64,000 nucleotides of DNA. It comes from Caulobacter sp. X. GTDB lineage: Bacteria; Pseudomonadota; Alphaproteobacteria; Caulobacterales; Caulobacteraceae. The stretch lies in the NCBI RefSeq assembly GCF_002742635.1, contig NZ_PEGF01000002.1, positions 1,240,001-1,304,000 on the forward strand. Reading direction: 5' to 3'. The notes under the pieces were generated by a model. That model did not search any database. It saw only the letters and a program-made list of their open reading frames with translations, and was not told where the DNA came from. The translations under genes were made by a program, and so were the position numbers. Shown here piece after piece: positions 9,269-17,557 of the stretch (positions within the stretch are counted from its first letter, which is position 1; every line of letters begins with the position of its first letter).

Positions 9269-10102
9269 ATGACCGTCGAAACCCTCTCCACCCACCGCGT
9301 CCACGGCGGCACGCTCCGCTACTGCAAGCACGCCTCCACCAGCACGGGCACGCCGATGAAGTTCACGGTGTGGACTCCGGACGGGCAGGGGCCTTTCCCC
9401 TATCTCGTCTGGCTGTCGGGCCTGACCTGCACGGAGGACAATTTCACGGTGAAGTCGGGCGTCTATGCGCACGCCGCCAAGCACGGGATCGCCATTGTCG
9501 CGCCCGACACCTCGCCGCGCGGCGAGGGCGTCGCCGACGATCCGGCCTACGACCTGGGGCAGGGCGCCGGCTTCTATGTCGACGCCACCCAGGCGCCGTG
9601 GGCGCCGCACTTCATGATGCACTCCTACGTCACTGGCGATCTCCTGGCGGCGGTCGAGGGCGCGTTCCCGCTGGACGGCGCGCGCAAGGGAATCTTCGGC
9701 CACTCGATGGGCGGCCACGGCGCCCTGATCATCGCGCTGAAGCACCCCGAGCTCTTCAAGTCGGTCAGCGCCTTCGCGCCCATAGTCTCGCCGCTGAACT
9801 GCCCGTGGGGCGACAAGGCGCTGACCGCCTATCTCGGTACCGATCGCGCGGCGTGGCGCCCATACGACGCCTGCGCCCTGATCGAGGACGGGAAGGGCGA
9901 GGGCTTCGACGATATCCTGATCGACCAGGGCCTCGCCGACAATTTCCTGGAGAGCCAGCTGAAGCCGGAACTGATCGAGGCCGCCGCCGCTAAGGCCGGC
10001 CGCAAGGTCACGGTCCGCCGCCAGGAAGGCTATAACCACAGCTACTTCTTCATCACGACCTTCATCGGAGACCACCTGGCGTTCCACGCCGCCCGGTTGT
10101 GA
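9269..10102 (+). CDS. fghA: S-formylglutathione hydrolase
   Basis: A serine hydrolase of the esterase D family with alpha/beta-hydrolase fold. It cleaves S-formylglutathione to glutathione and formate and completes the pathway begun by the upstream dehydrogenase. It has 277 residues. The nucleophile elbow GHSMGGHGAL, the family segment LSGLTCTEDNF, and the late His in EGYNHSYFFITTF are present, giving a complete Ser-Asp-His triad. The ATG at 9269 follows GAGGGGAGGA. The frame extends upstream to 9206, but that part is the repeat element, not protein-like sequence. Confidence 0.96.
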   Translation: MTVETLSTHRVHGGTLRYCKHASTSTGTPMKFTVWTPDGQGPFPYLVWLSGLTCTEDNFTVKSGVYAHAAKHGIAIVAPDTSPRGEGVADDPAYDLGQGAGFYVDATQAPWAPHFMMHSYVTGDLLAAVEGAFPLDGARKGIFGHSMGGHGALIIALKHPELFKSVSAFAPIVSPLNCPWGDKALTAYLGTDRAAWRPYDACALIEDGKGEGFDDILIDQGLADNFLESQLKPELIEAAAAKAGRKVTVRRQEGYNHSYFFITTFIGDHLAFHAARL

Positions 10103-10175
10103 CTCTTTCGTAATTCATCCTGGGTTCAGGCGGCGGGCGGTCCTCTCACGGTCAAGCTGACTGGAGGGGAAATCC

Positions 10176-10556
10176 ATGAAACTCGCACCGCTCGCCGCCG
10201 TGATCGCCCTGGGCCTGAGCACCTCGGCCTGCGTGATCATCGACGCCGATGAGCTCCATACCGACTACGCTCAGACCCGCGGCGTTTCGGACAGCCTGGA
10301 ACGCCTGCAAGGGGCGCGGGTCGAGGGCGGAGACTTGGTGATCCGGGTCTCCTCCAACGGCTGCACGCGCCAGGACGACTTCTCGGTCGAGAGCCAGCGG
10401 CGCGACGGCCTGACGGCCTTCAGCTTCATTCGCAAGCGTCCGGACAACTGCCGGGCCCTGATCGCCGAGGGTGTGGAGTTGCGCTATCCGCTGGACGACT
10501 TCGGCGTCCAGCGCGGCGGCCAGATCCGCGTGCGCAATCCGCTGGTGCGGCCCTGA
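10176..10556 (+). CDS. Small putative lipoprotein, paralogue of the 14115 gene
   Basis: A 126-residue protein with a signal peptide and lipobox (LSTSAC, Cys about residue 20), so probably an envelope lipoprotein. The mature part has two Cys (in NGCTRQDDF and DNCRALI) and ends in RNPLV. The pattern (I/V)R(V/I)xSxGC...AFxRxR...C...Y...G...NP(V/L) is shared with the small lipoprotein at 14115-14486, so the two are probably paralogues. A ribosome site (TGGAGGGGAA) precedes the ATG. I recognise no named family. Confidence 0.75.
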   Translation: MKLAPLAAVIALGLSTSACVIIDADELHTDYAQTRGVSDSLERLQGARVEGGDLVIRVSSNGCTRQDDFSVESQRRDGLTAFSFIRKRPDNCRALIAEGVELRYPLDDFGVQRGGQIRVRNPLVRP

Positions 10557-10565
10557 TCCCGGAAA

Positions 10566-10591
10566 GGGCGGGGAAGATTGACTCCCCGCCC
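10566..10591 (+). terminator. Stem-loop after the small lipoprotein gene
   Basis: A 9-bp inverted repeat GGGCGGGGA/TCCCCGCCC with an 8-nt loop lies 10 bp after the stop codon. There is no T-run, so the terminator call is tentative. Confidence 0.45.
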
Positions 10592-10731
10592 GCCTTCGCT
10601 CATAAACCGCGCCTTCACGCCGCCGGCTCGCCGCGCGGCGCGATGACCTTATGACGGATTGACCCGAAGCCGCCGTTGCAATCGCGCCTCTTTTTAAGGG
10701 GAGCCGGCCCGGATCGTTAGAAAGAACGACT

Positions 10732-11349
10732 ATGTCGAAGCGCCATAGCGCCAAGTACAAAATCGACCGCCGCATGGGTGAAAACCTGTGGGGCCGTCCG
10801 AAGTCCCCGGTCAACTCGCGCTCGTACGGCCCGGGCCAACACGGCCAGCGCCGCAAGAGCAAGGTTTCGGACTTCGGTCTGCAGCTGCGCGCCAAGCAAA
10901 AGCTGAAGGGCTACTACGGTAACCTGACCGAGAAGCAATTCTCGCGCACCTACGAGGAAGCCGCCCGCCGCAAGGGTAACACCTCGGAGAACCTGATCGG
11001 CCTGCTCGAATCGCGCCTGGACGCCATCGTCTATCGCGCCAAGTTCGTGCCGACCCCGTTCGCCGCGCGTCAGTTCGTCAACCACGGCCACGTCCTGGTG
11101 AACGGCAAGCGCGTCAACATCCCGTCGTACCGCTGCAAGCCGGGCGACGTGATCAGCGTTCGCGAAAAGTCGCGCAACATGGCTCTGGTTCTGGAGTCGC
11201 TGGCCTCGAACGAACGTGACTTCTGCGAGTACGTCTCGGTCGAAGCCAAGTCGATGACCGCCACCTTCGTCCGCGCTCCGGAACTGTCGGAAGTTCCGTA
11301 TCCGGTGAAGATGGAACCGAACCTCGTCGTCGAATTCTACGCTTCGTAA
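10732..11349 (+). CDS. rpsD: 30S ribosomal protein S4
   Basis: A primary 16S rRNA-binding protein that nucleates small-subunit assembly. It has 205 residues, the usual length. The N-terminal [20 protein letters not shown] and the S4 RNA-binding domain ([37 protein letters not shown]) are typical. The zinc cysteines found in some S4 forms are absent. It is a stand-alone gene, followed 25 bp later by a strong intrinsic terminator, as is common for rpsD in alphaproteobacteria. Confidence 0.99.
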   Translation: MSKRHSAKYKIDRRMGENLWGRPKSPVNSRSYGPGQHGQRRKSKVSDFGLQLRAKQKLKGYYGNLTEKQFSRTYEEAARRKGNTSENLIGLLESRLDAIVYRAKFVPTPFAARQFVNHGHVLVNGKRVNIPSYRCKPGDVISVREKSRNMALVLESLASNERDFCEYVSVEAKSMTATFVRAPELSEVPYPVKMEPNLVVEFYAS

Positions 11350-11373
11350 GCGTCGGACCAGACACGATACGGA

Positions 11374-11405
11374 AAAGGCCCCGGAGCGATCCGGGGCCTT
11401 TTTTG
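11374..11405 (+). terminator. Rho-independent terminator of rpsD
   Basis: The GC-rich inverted repeat AAGGCCCCGGA/TCCGGGGCCTT is followed by six consecutive T. It lies 25 bp after the rpsD stop. Confidence 0.92.
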
Positions 11406-11505
11406 TTTCCCGCCCCTTGAACCCCAACAACCGGCTGCCTAGCTCTAGAACAGCGGGACCGGGCCCCTCTGGCGAGCGATGCAAGCGCTCGTGATGTCGG
11501 ACCGC

Positions 11506-11586
11506 ATCGGGTGTTCTCGATGTCTTGGGTCCGGCCGCCTAGCCCCCCTCCCCGAAAGGCGCCGTATCTGGCCGGGAACACCCGAT
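11506..11586. promoter_or_regulatory. Spaced 11-bp inverted repeat upstream of zf-TFIIB gene
   Basis: ATCGGGTGTTC (11506-11516) and its exact reverse complement (11576-11586) flank a 59-bp spacer ending 27 bp before the zf-TFIIB start codon. It could be a long-stem leader RNA or a paired operator; this cannot be decided from sequence alone. Confidence 0.35.
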
Positions 11587-11613
11587 CCATCCTTTCTGGA
11601 CCGGAGGTTCCTT

Positions 11614-11922
11614 ATGCCGCTTCTGATGTGCCCCAACTGCGACGGCTCCATGCAGACCGTGCAACGCGCCGGCGTCGAGTTCGACATGTGTCCGCGTTGC
11701 CGTGGCGTGTGGCTGGATCGCGGGGAGCTCGAGAAGCTGATGACGCTGGAGCGGGAAGAGACGCAGGCCATCTATGGCCAGCCGAAACCCTACAGCCGCC
11801 CCGATCACCATCACGATCACAGGCCGTCCGGATACCGCCGCGACGACGATGACGACCATCGCGGCGGCGCCTACGGCTATAAGAAGAAAAAGCGCTTCGA
11901 CCTGTTCGACATCTTCGACTGA
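11614..11922 (+). CDS. zf-TFIIB domain protein
   Basis: A 102-residue protein. Two CxxC knuckles (LMCPNCDG and [15 protein letters not shown]) form the TFIIB-type zinc ribbon found in many small bacterial proteins of unknown role. The C-terminal half is low-complexity and rich in His, Asp, Arg and Lys ([29 protein letters not shown]), suggesting metal or nucleic-acid contact. The ATG at 11614 follows CCGGAGG. The gene is 11 bp upstream of htpX and probably cotranscribed with it. Confidence 0.88.
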   Translation: MPLLMCPNCDGSMQTVQRAGVEFDMCPRCRGVWLDRGELEKLMTLEREETQAIYGQPKPYSRPDHHHDHRPSGYRRDDDDDHRGGAYGYKKKKRFDLFDIFD

Positions 11923-11933
11923 CAGCCAGACCG

Positions 11934-12887
11934 ATGAACCACCTCAAGACCTATATTCTGCTCGCGGGCCTGACGGCCCTGTTCGCCGGCGCTGGCTACC
12001 TGATCGGCGGCCCGACCGGCATGGCGATCGCCCTCGTCTTCGCCGTGGCGATGAACGCCTTCTCATACTGGAACGCCGACAAGATCGTGCTGCGCACCTA
12101 TGGCGCGGTCGAGGTCGATGAGAGCCATCCCGAGCCGCTGATCCGCAACTACGCCGCCGACGTGGCGGAGATGGCCGCCAAGGCCGGCCTGCCGCGTCCG
12201 CGCATCACGGTGATCGACAGCGTGCAGCCCAACGCCTTCGCCACTGGCCGTGACCCGGCCCACGCGGCCGTGGCCGCGACCACGGGGCTGCTGTCGCTGC
12301 TGACCCGCGATGAGATCCGGGGCGTCATGGCCCACGAGCTGGCCCACGTGAAGAACCGCGACACCCTGACCATGACCGTGACGGCGACGATCGCCGGCGC
12401 GATCTCGGCCCTGGCCAACTTCGCCTTCTTCTTCGGCGGCTCGCGCGACGAGGAAGGCAACGGCGGCGGGCTTGGCGGGATGATCGGCGCGATCGCCATC
12501 GCCATCCTGGCGCCCATCGCCGCCATGCTGGTGCAGATGGCCATCAGCCGCTCGCGCGAGTACGAGGCCGACCGCGTCGGCGCCCAGATCGCTGGCGATC
12601 CCGACTCCCTGGCGCGCGCGCTGGAGAAGATCGAGGCCTATGCCCGGGGCGGTTACGAGAACGTCCAGGCCGAGCGCAATCCGGCCACGGCCCACATGTT
12701 CATCATCAACCCGCTGGCCGGGAAGGGCGCCGACAGTCTGTTCTCGACCCACCCCGCGACCCACAACCGCGTCGAGGCCCTGATGAAGCTCGGCGTCAGG
12801 CAGGGCGCGCGACGCGCCGCGGTTCCAATGTCGGAACCCGCGGTGCGTCCCAGCGGCGCTAGCTCGAAAGCGGGGCCCTGGGGCTAG
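11934..12887 (+). CDS. htpX: Zinc metalloprotease HtpX
   Basis: A membrane-bound M48 peptidase in membrane-protein quality control. It has 317 residues. Two N-terminal transmembrane helices (about residues 6-24 and 28-45) precede the catalytic HELAH (about 134-138). A further hydrophobic pair (about 148-165 and 180-202) precedes the third zinc ligand region [11 protein letters not shown]. The C-terminal tail is low complexity and basic. It follows the zf-TFIIB gene by 11 bp. Its 3' end overlaps the convergent serine hydrolase gene by 4 bp. Confidence 0.96.
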   Translation: MNHLKTYILLAGLTALFAGAGYLIGGPTGMAIALVFAVAMNAFSYWNADKIVLRTYGAVEVDESHPEPLIRNYAADVAEMAAKAGLPRPRITVIDSVQPNAFATGRDPAHAAVAATTGLLSLLTRDEIRGVMAHELAHVKNRDTLTMTVTATIAGAISALANFAFFFGGSRDEEGNGGGLGGMIGAIAIAILAPIAAMLVQMAISRSREYEADRVGAQIAGDPDSLARALEKIEAYARGGYENVQAERNPATAHMFIINPLAGKGADSLFSTHPATHNRVEALMKLGVRQGARRAAVPMSEPAVRPSGASSKAGPWG

Positions 12888-14035
12888 GGAACAAGCGGCG
12901 GCAGGCGGCTATATTCCCATGACCAAGGCGTTCCGGTCTCTCCCAGGGCCGCCTTCACTAGGGCTGGAATGATGCGTTGGCCCACGCCGCTATTGGTCAG
13001 AATGACGACGCACCGTCGGCCTTTTTCGACACAGACCAGCATGTTGTCGGTGATGTCGTTGTGCCCGCCTTTTAGGAAGGCGTGGCCCTGGGGGGCATCG
13101 TGGACGACGACGCCCACGCCGGCCGCCAGACCGATCTTGGCGTTGTCGGGGTTTTCCTCGGTCGTCAAGGTCGGGAACTCATGGGCGCTCTTGATCGGCA
13201 GGCTGGGTCTGACGAACTCGGCGCGCGCCTTCGCCGAAAGCCCCCAGCCTGAGGCCATGGCGGTCGCGAGCTTGCCCATGTCGCCGATCGTAGTGTCCAG
13301 CGAGCCGGCCGCCTTGACGCTGGACCGGTCGTCGTGCGGCTCCCACTTGCCGTTCTCGTCCTGGCCGTCGGCGAGATTTCCGGCGAAGTCGGCGCGCCAG
13401 ATCATGCTGGACCGGGTCATGCCAAGCGGCTGGAAAAGCCTGCGGTTCATGTCTTCGCCGACCTTCAGGTCCAGGCCCTGTTCTATGACGAACTGCATCA
13501 GGTTGATGCCTTCGCCGGCGTAGGCGTAGCGGCTTCCCGGCTTGAACTTGATGTCTAGTTTCTCGTCGGGGTTCAGCCAGCGGAAGTTTGGAAAGCCGGC
13601 CGAATGAGTCATCAGCATCCGCGGCGTGATCTCGCGCCAGCGCGGATCATTGGCTAGGTCGGCGTAGGCCTCGTAGTCGGGCAGGGGCTTGGGAAGATAG
13701 GTCGCGATGGGCTTGTCCAGATCCAGCTTGCCCTCGTCGACCAGCATCATGACGTAGTAGGCGAAGGCCGCCTTGGTGAGCGACGCCGCGTACATGATCG
13801 TGTCGGCGGTCAGCGGATCGCCCTTGGCGTTGCGGAAACCGCTAGTCTTGAGATGGCTGGGCTTGCCGCCCTCGACGACCGCGACCGCCACGCCGGGGAC
13901 TTTGCCGACCTCTCTCAACCGATCGATCTCCGCGTCGAGCTTTCGATAGTCGGCGGCCGCGAAAGCTGGGGAGATCGATGCGCTGGCCATAAGTGTGATC
14001 AGGCTCAGAGACAGAAAAGCGGAACGAACGTGCAC
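12884..14035 (-). CDS. Exported serine hydrolase, class C beta-lactamase family
   Basis: A secreted or periplasmic protein of about 383 residues with an N-terminal signal peptide ending near SPAFA. It belongs to the beta-lactamase/DD-peptidase/esterase superfamily (PF00144). The S-x-x-K nucleophile motif is intact ([10 protein letters not shown]). The second motif, normally Y-x-N, reads YAG ([10 protein letters not shown]), and the third is KGGHN. Esterase or peptidase activity is more likely than antibiotic resistance. GTG at 14035 is preferred over TTG at 14050 because GGGGAGAGG lies at proper spacing before the GTG. The substrate is unknown. Confidence 0.82.
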   Translation of the reverse strand: MHVRSAFLSLSLITLMASASISPAFAAADYRKLDAEIDRLREVGKVPGVAVAVVEGGKPSHLKTSGFRNAKGDPLTADTIMYAASLTKAAFAYYVMMLVDEGKLDLDKPIATYLPKPLPDYEAYADLANDPRWREITPRMLMTHSAGFPNFRWLNPDEKLDIKFKPGSRYAYAGEGINLMQFVIEQGLDLKVGEDMNRRLFQPLGMTRSSMIWRADFAGNLADGQDENGKWEPHDDRSSVKAAGSLDTTIGDMGKLATAMASGWGLSAKARAEFVRPSLPIKSAHEFPTLTTEENPDNAKIGLAAGVGVVVHDAPQGHAFLKGGHNDITDNMLVCVEKGRRCVVILTNSGVGQRIIPALVKAALGETGTPWSWEYSRLPPLVP

Positions 14036-14114
14036 GGACCCTCTCCCCAAGGCTGGTCAGGCGGCCAGCGGCGCGCGATCTTCAGCCCAATTCGGTTCGT
14101 TCGCATAGAGGTCG

Positions 14115-14486
14115 ATGGGCGCGCAGTATTCACGCAGAGGTTTCGTCCTGGCCGGGGCGGTTTTCACCTTGGCCGGTTGCGCGACGACGCCTCGCCTGGT
14201 CGCGGGCGAGACTTGGCCCGAGCTTGAGCCTCTGCTCGCGGTCTCCCTCGGGCGATATGAGGTCACGATCCGGATCGAAAGCAGGGGCTGCGCCGACCGC
14301 GCCAACATGGTGTTCCGGGTGGATCGCCAGGTCGGGCGGGCCGTGGTCGCCTTCGCCCGTCGTCGCCTGGAGACCTGCAAGGGGCCCAAGGGCTGGGCGG
14401 AGATGACGTTCAGCTATGACGAGCTGGGACTGAAGCGCGGCGAACGCGTCGTGATCGCCAACCCGGTGCTCAGCCCTTCGGCGTGA
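14115..14486 (+). CDS. Small putative lipoprotein, paralogue of the 10176 gene
   Basis: A 123-residue protein. The N-terminus combines RRGFVLAGAVF with a lipobox (TLAGC, Cys about residue 22), which suggests an exported lipoprotein, possibly via Tat. The mature region keeps two Cys (in SRGCADRANM and LETCKGP), then FSYDELGLKRGE and ANPVL, matching the arrangement in the protein at 10176-10556. It is divergent from the serine hydrolase, and its 3' end overlaps the convergent thioesterase gene by 17 bp. The family is unnamed as far as I can tell. Confidence 0.72.
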   Translation: MGAQYSRRGFVLAGAVFTLAGCATTPRLVAGETWPELEPLLAVSLGRYEVTIRIESRGCADRANMVFRVDRQVGRAVVAFARRRLETCKGPKGWAEMTFSYDELGLKRGERVVIANPVLSPSA

Positions 14487-14886
14487 ACCGCTCGACCATC
14501 CAGGGCAGGACGCGCGCGGGGCGCTTGGCGGCGATGTCGATCAGGACCCAGTCGGTGCGGCTCTGGGCGCACATTTCGCCGTCGGGGCCGTCGATGCGGA
14601 CATAGCGCTCGAAGCGCGGGCCCTTGAGCTCGCCGACCCAGGTGTAGCCCGTGGCGATCTCGCCCAGCAGCAGTTCGCGGCGATAGTCGATCTCGTGGCG
14701 GCGCGCGACCCAGCTCCAGGGTGCGCGCTGTGCTTCGTCAGCCCAGGCCTCCCAGTGGGCGATGGCCAGGTCCTGCGCCCAGGAGAGATAGACCACGTTG
14801 TTGACGTGGCCGTTGGCGTCGATGTCCGACGCCTTGGGCTGGAAGGTCAGGGAAAAGGCGTCGCGCGGGGGCTCGAAGAGCTTCAC
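14470..14886 (-). CDS. Hotdog-fold acyl-CoA thioesterase (4HBT family)
   Basis: A 138-residue single hotdog domain. The signature segment [21 protein letters not shown] carries the conserved Asp of the 4-hydroxybenzoyl-CoA thioesterase/YbgC group. [11 protein letters not shown] is the usual second strand. It probably hydrolyses an acyl-CoA in the cytoplasm; the specificity cannot be read from sequence. The ATG overlaps the glutaredoxin stop codon by 4 bp (ATGA), so the two are translationally coupled and the gene is last in the bolA-AKR-grx operon. Confidence 0.88.
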   Translation of the reverse strand: MKLFEPPRDAFSLTFQPKASDIDANGHVNNVVYLSWAQDLAIAHWEAWADEAQRAPWSWVARRHEIDYRRELLLGEIATGYTWVGELKGPRFERYVRIDGPDGEMCAQSRTDWVLIDIAAKRPARVLPWMVERFTPKG

Positions 14887-15224
14887 GCGGCCAGGACGCC
14901 CTGTTCGGCCAGGAACGTCTTCAGCTCGCCCGACTGGAACATCTCGCGCACGATGTCGCTGCCGCCGACGAATTCGCCCTTCACATAGAGCTGCGGGATG
15001 GTCGGCCAGTCGGTGAAGGTCTTGATGCCCTGACGCAGCTCGTCGTCCTGCAGGACGTCGACGCCGACGAACTCAACGCCCAGATGGTCGAGGATCTGCA
15101 CGACGACCGACGAGAAGCCGCAGCGCGGCTGATCCGGCACGCCCTTCATGAACACCACGACCGGATGCTCGGCGATGGTCTTGGCGATGAAGTCGATGGC
15201 GGGGGAGGCGGCGGCGTCGGTCAT
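14883..15224 (-). CDS. grxD: Monothiol glutaredoxin, Grx4 type
   Basis: A 113-residue CGFS glutaredoxin. The motif [13 protein letters not shown], preceded by [10 protein letters not shown], and the glutathione-binding [19 protein letters not shown] are diagnostic. Such proteins bind a shared [2Fe-2S] cluster and pair with BolA proteins in iron-sulfur trafficking and iron sensing. A bolA-family gene lies two genes upstream in the same operon, which fits that partnership. Its 3' end overlaps the thioesterase start by 4 bp. Confidence 0.97.
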   Translation of the reverse strand: MTDAAASPAIDFIAKTIAEHPVVVFMKGVPDQPRCGFSSVVVQILDHLGVEFVGVDVLQDDELRQGIKTFTDWPTIPQLYVKGEFVGGSDIVREMFQSGELKTFLAEQGVLAA

Positions 15225-15288
15225 GGAGATGGATCCTTGGCGAAGGCCCTCAGCTAGGCGCCCTCGCGGGTGGGGTCAAGTGCGACGA

Positions 15289-16131
15289 TCAGGCCCGGCT
15301 GACGGCCTTCTCGCGTTCCTGGGCCGAGAACCGGGCCAGCTCGATCTGGGCGCGGACGCTGTCGGGCAACTCGCGATCGACCATGGCGGCCAGACGCGCG
15401 ATGTGGGCGGGATCGTCGATGGAGGCGCAGACCGAGGTCACCGCGGGCTCCGTCAGGGCGTAGGCCAGGCAGATGTCCTCGGCGCTCCAGTCCGGCGTAT
15501 CGTGCAGGAAGTCGTAGCCGCCTATCCCGGCCAGGGGATCGGTGCGCCGCCGCCACAGCGAGGGCCGGGGCAGGACCTGGCCGCTGTTCCGCAGTGTTTG
15601 CGGCCAGAAGTCCTCGCCGAAGACGGCCAGGTTCCGGCGCTCGGCGTCGCGAAGACGATGACGATCTGGAAGGCCGGAGGTCAGGTTGAAAGGCGAGGCG
15701 ATGGCGACCAGCAAGTCATTGTCCAGTACGGCGGGATCGACCTCGCCGCGCGTCGCGACGCCAAGGCCTGGCCTATCGCTCATTCCGCGCAGATCGTTTT
15801 CGAGAGCGGGCGGCAGGGTAGGGCCCAGGGGATCATTGATCAGCACAAGATCCGCGCGCTCCAGGCCCAGCGCTTCGAAGGACGCGGCCAAGCCTTGCTG
15901 GGGTTCGCCGCGCACGCGCAAGATCACGAACAGGCGCCCGCGCTCGACCGAGGCGAAGGCCTTCTTCGCGCCCTGACGCAGGGCTTCGGAGACGCCGTCC
16001 ACCTGGAAGCTGTTGATCCCCTGCTCCAGCGCCTTCAGCACCAGCGCGCGAGCGTCCTGCGCGGCGTCGCCCAGGCGCAGGGTCAGCGCCGAGATCGCTA
16101 CGCCAGATTTGCCCAGGGGACGATACCGCAC
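15289..16131 (-). CDS. Divergent aldo/keto-reductase-like protein
   Basis: 280 residues. The start (MRYRPLGKSGVAISALTLRLG) and barrel spacing clearly recall aldo/keto reductases. However, the strand that normally reads GINFFDTADVYG reads GINSFQVDGVSE, so the catalytic Asp and Tyr are not in place. The K/H part of the tetrad is not recognisable either. The C-terminal AEDICLAYALTEPAVTSVCASI is still family-like. It is probably a binding or regulatory derivative, or has different chemistry. The start is GTG, 11 bp after the bolA stop. The gene lies between bolA and the CGFS glutaredoxin. Confidence 0.7.
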   Translation of the reverse strand: MRYRPLGKSGVAISALTLRLGDAAQDARALVLKALEQGINSFQVDGVSEALRQGAKKAFASVERGRLFVILRVRGEPQQGLAASFEALGLERADLVLINDPLGPTLPPALENDLRGMSDRPGLGVATRGEVDPAVLDNDLLVAIASPFNLTSGLPDRHRLRDAERRNLAVFGEDFWPQTLRNSGQVLPRPSLWRRRTDPLAGIGGYDFLHDTPDWSAEDICLAYALTEPAVTSVCASIDDPAHIARLAAMVDRELPDSVRAQIELARFSAQEREKAVSRA

Positions 16132-16142
16132 GCGGGAGCGGC

Positions 16143-16373
16143 CTAGTCGGCGGGGGCGGCGGTTTCGAGCGCCAAGGCGTGCAAGGTTCCGCCCAGCACG
16201 TCGGCCAGCGCCTTGTTGACCAGTTGGTGCTGGCGCACGCGCGGCAGGCCCTTGAAGGCCGGCGAGACGATGCGCGCCTTCCAGTGGTCGTTGTCGCCGG
16301 CCAGATCGGTCAGCACGATCTCGGAATCGGGGAAGGCCGCGGTCAGGCGGGCTTCGAGCTCGGCGTGGGACAT
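16143..16373 (-). CDS. bolA: BolA family protein (IbaG-like)
   Basis: A small 76-residue BolA-fold protein. The conserved C-terminal helix-strand segment FKGLPRVRQHQLVNKALAD..LGGTLHALAL, with His near residue 64 of the motif, is the region that ligates a shared [2Fe-2S] cluster with CGFS glutaredoxins. One encoded two genes downstream makes that role likely. An in-frame GTG at 16379, with GGAG 9 nt upstream, is an alternative start adding two residues. It is divergent from the M28 peptidase gene. Confidence 0.93.
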   Translation of the reverse strand: MSHAELEARLTAAFPDSEIVLTDLAGDNDHWKARIVSPAFKGLPRVRQHQLVNKALADVLGGTLHALALETAAPAD

Positions 16374-16502
16374 GGGCACGGCGGAGAACTCCGTTCTACG
16401 AAAGCTTCACTGGGGCAGGATGTCTTAAGAACAGCCGTACGCGATCCTGACCGCCGTGAGATTTAATTGAATTCGCCGCGCCGCGCACGGCATGTAAGCG
16501 GC

Positions 16503-17438
16503 ATGATCAAGCTTTCACCTGCTCGCTCCGTCCTCTTCGCCATCGTTCTCGCCGCCAGCGCCGCCCATCCCGCCTTTGCGGGCCCTGGAGACAAGGCGCT
16601 GGAGGATGTCCGCATCCTGTCGGCCGACGACATGCAAGGGCGCGCGCCTGGGACGCCGGGGTCGGAGAAGGCCAGGGCCTACATCCTGTCCCGTTTCGCC
16701 CAGATCGGCCTCTCGCCTGTCGGCGAGCGGTTCGAGCAGCCGTTCAGCTTCGCCAAGCGCGATGGCTCGACCGTTCAGGGCGTGAACCTGATCGCGCGCA
16801 TCAAGGGGACCGAAGGGGGCAAGGCGATGGTCGTTTCGGCCCACTACGACCACCTGGGCGTCCGGAACGGCGAGATCTACAACGGCGCGGACGACAACGC
16901 CTCGGGCGTGGCGGGCCTGCTGGCGGTGGCCGAGGCCTTCAAGGCCAAGCCGCCGAAGCACGACGTGATCTTCGCCGTCGTCGACGCCGAGGAGAGCGGC
17001 CTGCGCGGCGCTCGGGCCTTCGCGGCCGCGCCGCCGGTTCCGCTGGAGACCCTCGTGCTGGACGTCAATTTCGACATGCTCAGCAAGAACCCGAAGAACG
17101 AGCTCTATGTCTCCGGAACCGCGCCGTTCCCGTATCTGAAGCCGATCCTGGTCAAGGTGGCGGCGACCGCGCCCGTGTCCCTGAAGCTCGGCCACGACAC
17201 CGACGCGGACGGCAAGGAGAACAACTGGAGCAACCAGTCCGACCACTACGCCTTTGGCGAGAAGGGCGTGCCGTGGGTCTATTTCGGCGTGGAGGACCAC
17301 CCCGAGTATCACAAGCCCACCGACGACTTCGCGACCGTGCCGCAGGACTTCTTCAAGCGTTCGGTGGCGACTGTGGTCCAGGCGAGCCTCGCCCTTGAGC
17401 GGCAGCTGGACGACGTGAGCAAGGCTTCCGGGCGCTAG
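16503..17438 (+). CDS. Exported M28 family zinc aminopeptidase
   Basis: About 311 residues with a cleavable signal peptide (LFAIVLAASAAHPAFA). The zinc and catalytic residues of M28 peptidases are visible in order: SAHYDHLG (His-x-Asp), GADDNASGVAGLL (bridging Asp), DAEESGLRGA (catalytic Glu pair), NFDMLSK (Asp) and DHPEYHKPTDD (late His). It should trim N-terminal residues from periplasmic or extracellular peptides. The ATG at 16503 is chosen because it gives a proper signal peptide; the frame is open from a TTG at 16467. It is divergent from the bolA operon. Confidence 0.92.
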   Translation: MIKLSPARSVLFAIVLAASAAHPAFAGPGDKALEDVRILSADDMQGRAPGTPGSEKARAYILSRFAQIGLSPVGERFEQPFSFAKRDGSTVQGVNLIARIKGTEGGKAMVVSAHYDHLGVRNGEIYNGADDNASGVAGLLAVAEAFKAKPPKHDVIFAVVDAEESGLRGARAFAAAPPVPLETLVLDVNFDMLSKNPKNELYVSGTAPFPYLKPILVKVAATAPVSLKLGHDTDADGKENNWSNQSDHYAFGEKGVPWVYFGVEDHPEYHKPTDDFATVPQDFFKRSVATVVQASLALERQLDDVSKASGR

Positions 17439-17557
17439 TCTTGCTGAAACCCGAACCGAGTCGGCGGCCCTTGGCGGAAATTCTCGTTTCTCCTTAAACC
17501 TATACGGGGGCATCCTGTCGGCAAGGCGGGGGGAGGCATAAGATCGACATCGTCGGC

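Noticed and set aside
7946..10087. A 713-residue minus-strand frame across the formaldehyde genes.
   Set aside because: It is antisense to two well-identified enzymes and contains the palindromic repeat; no domain is recognisable.
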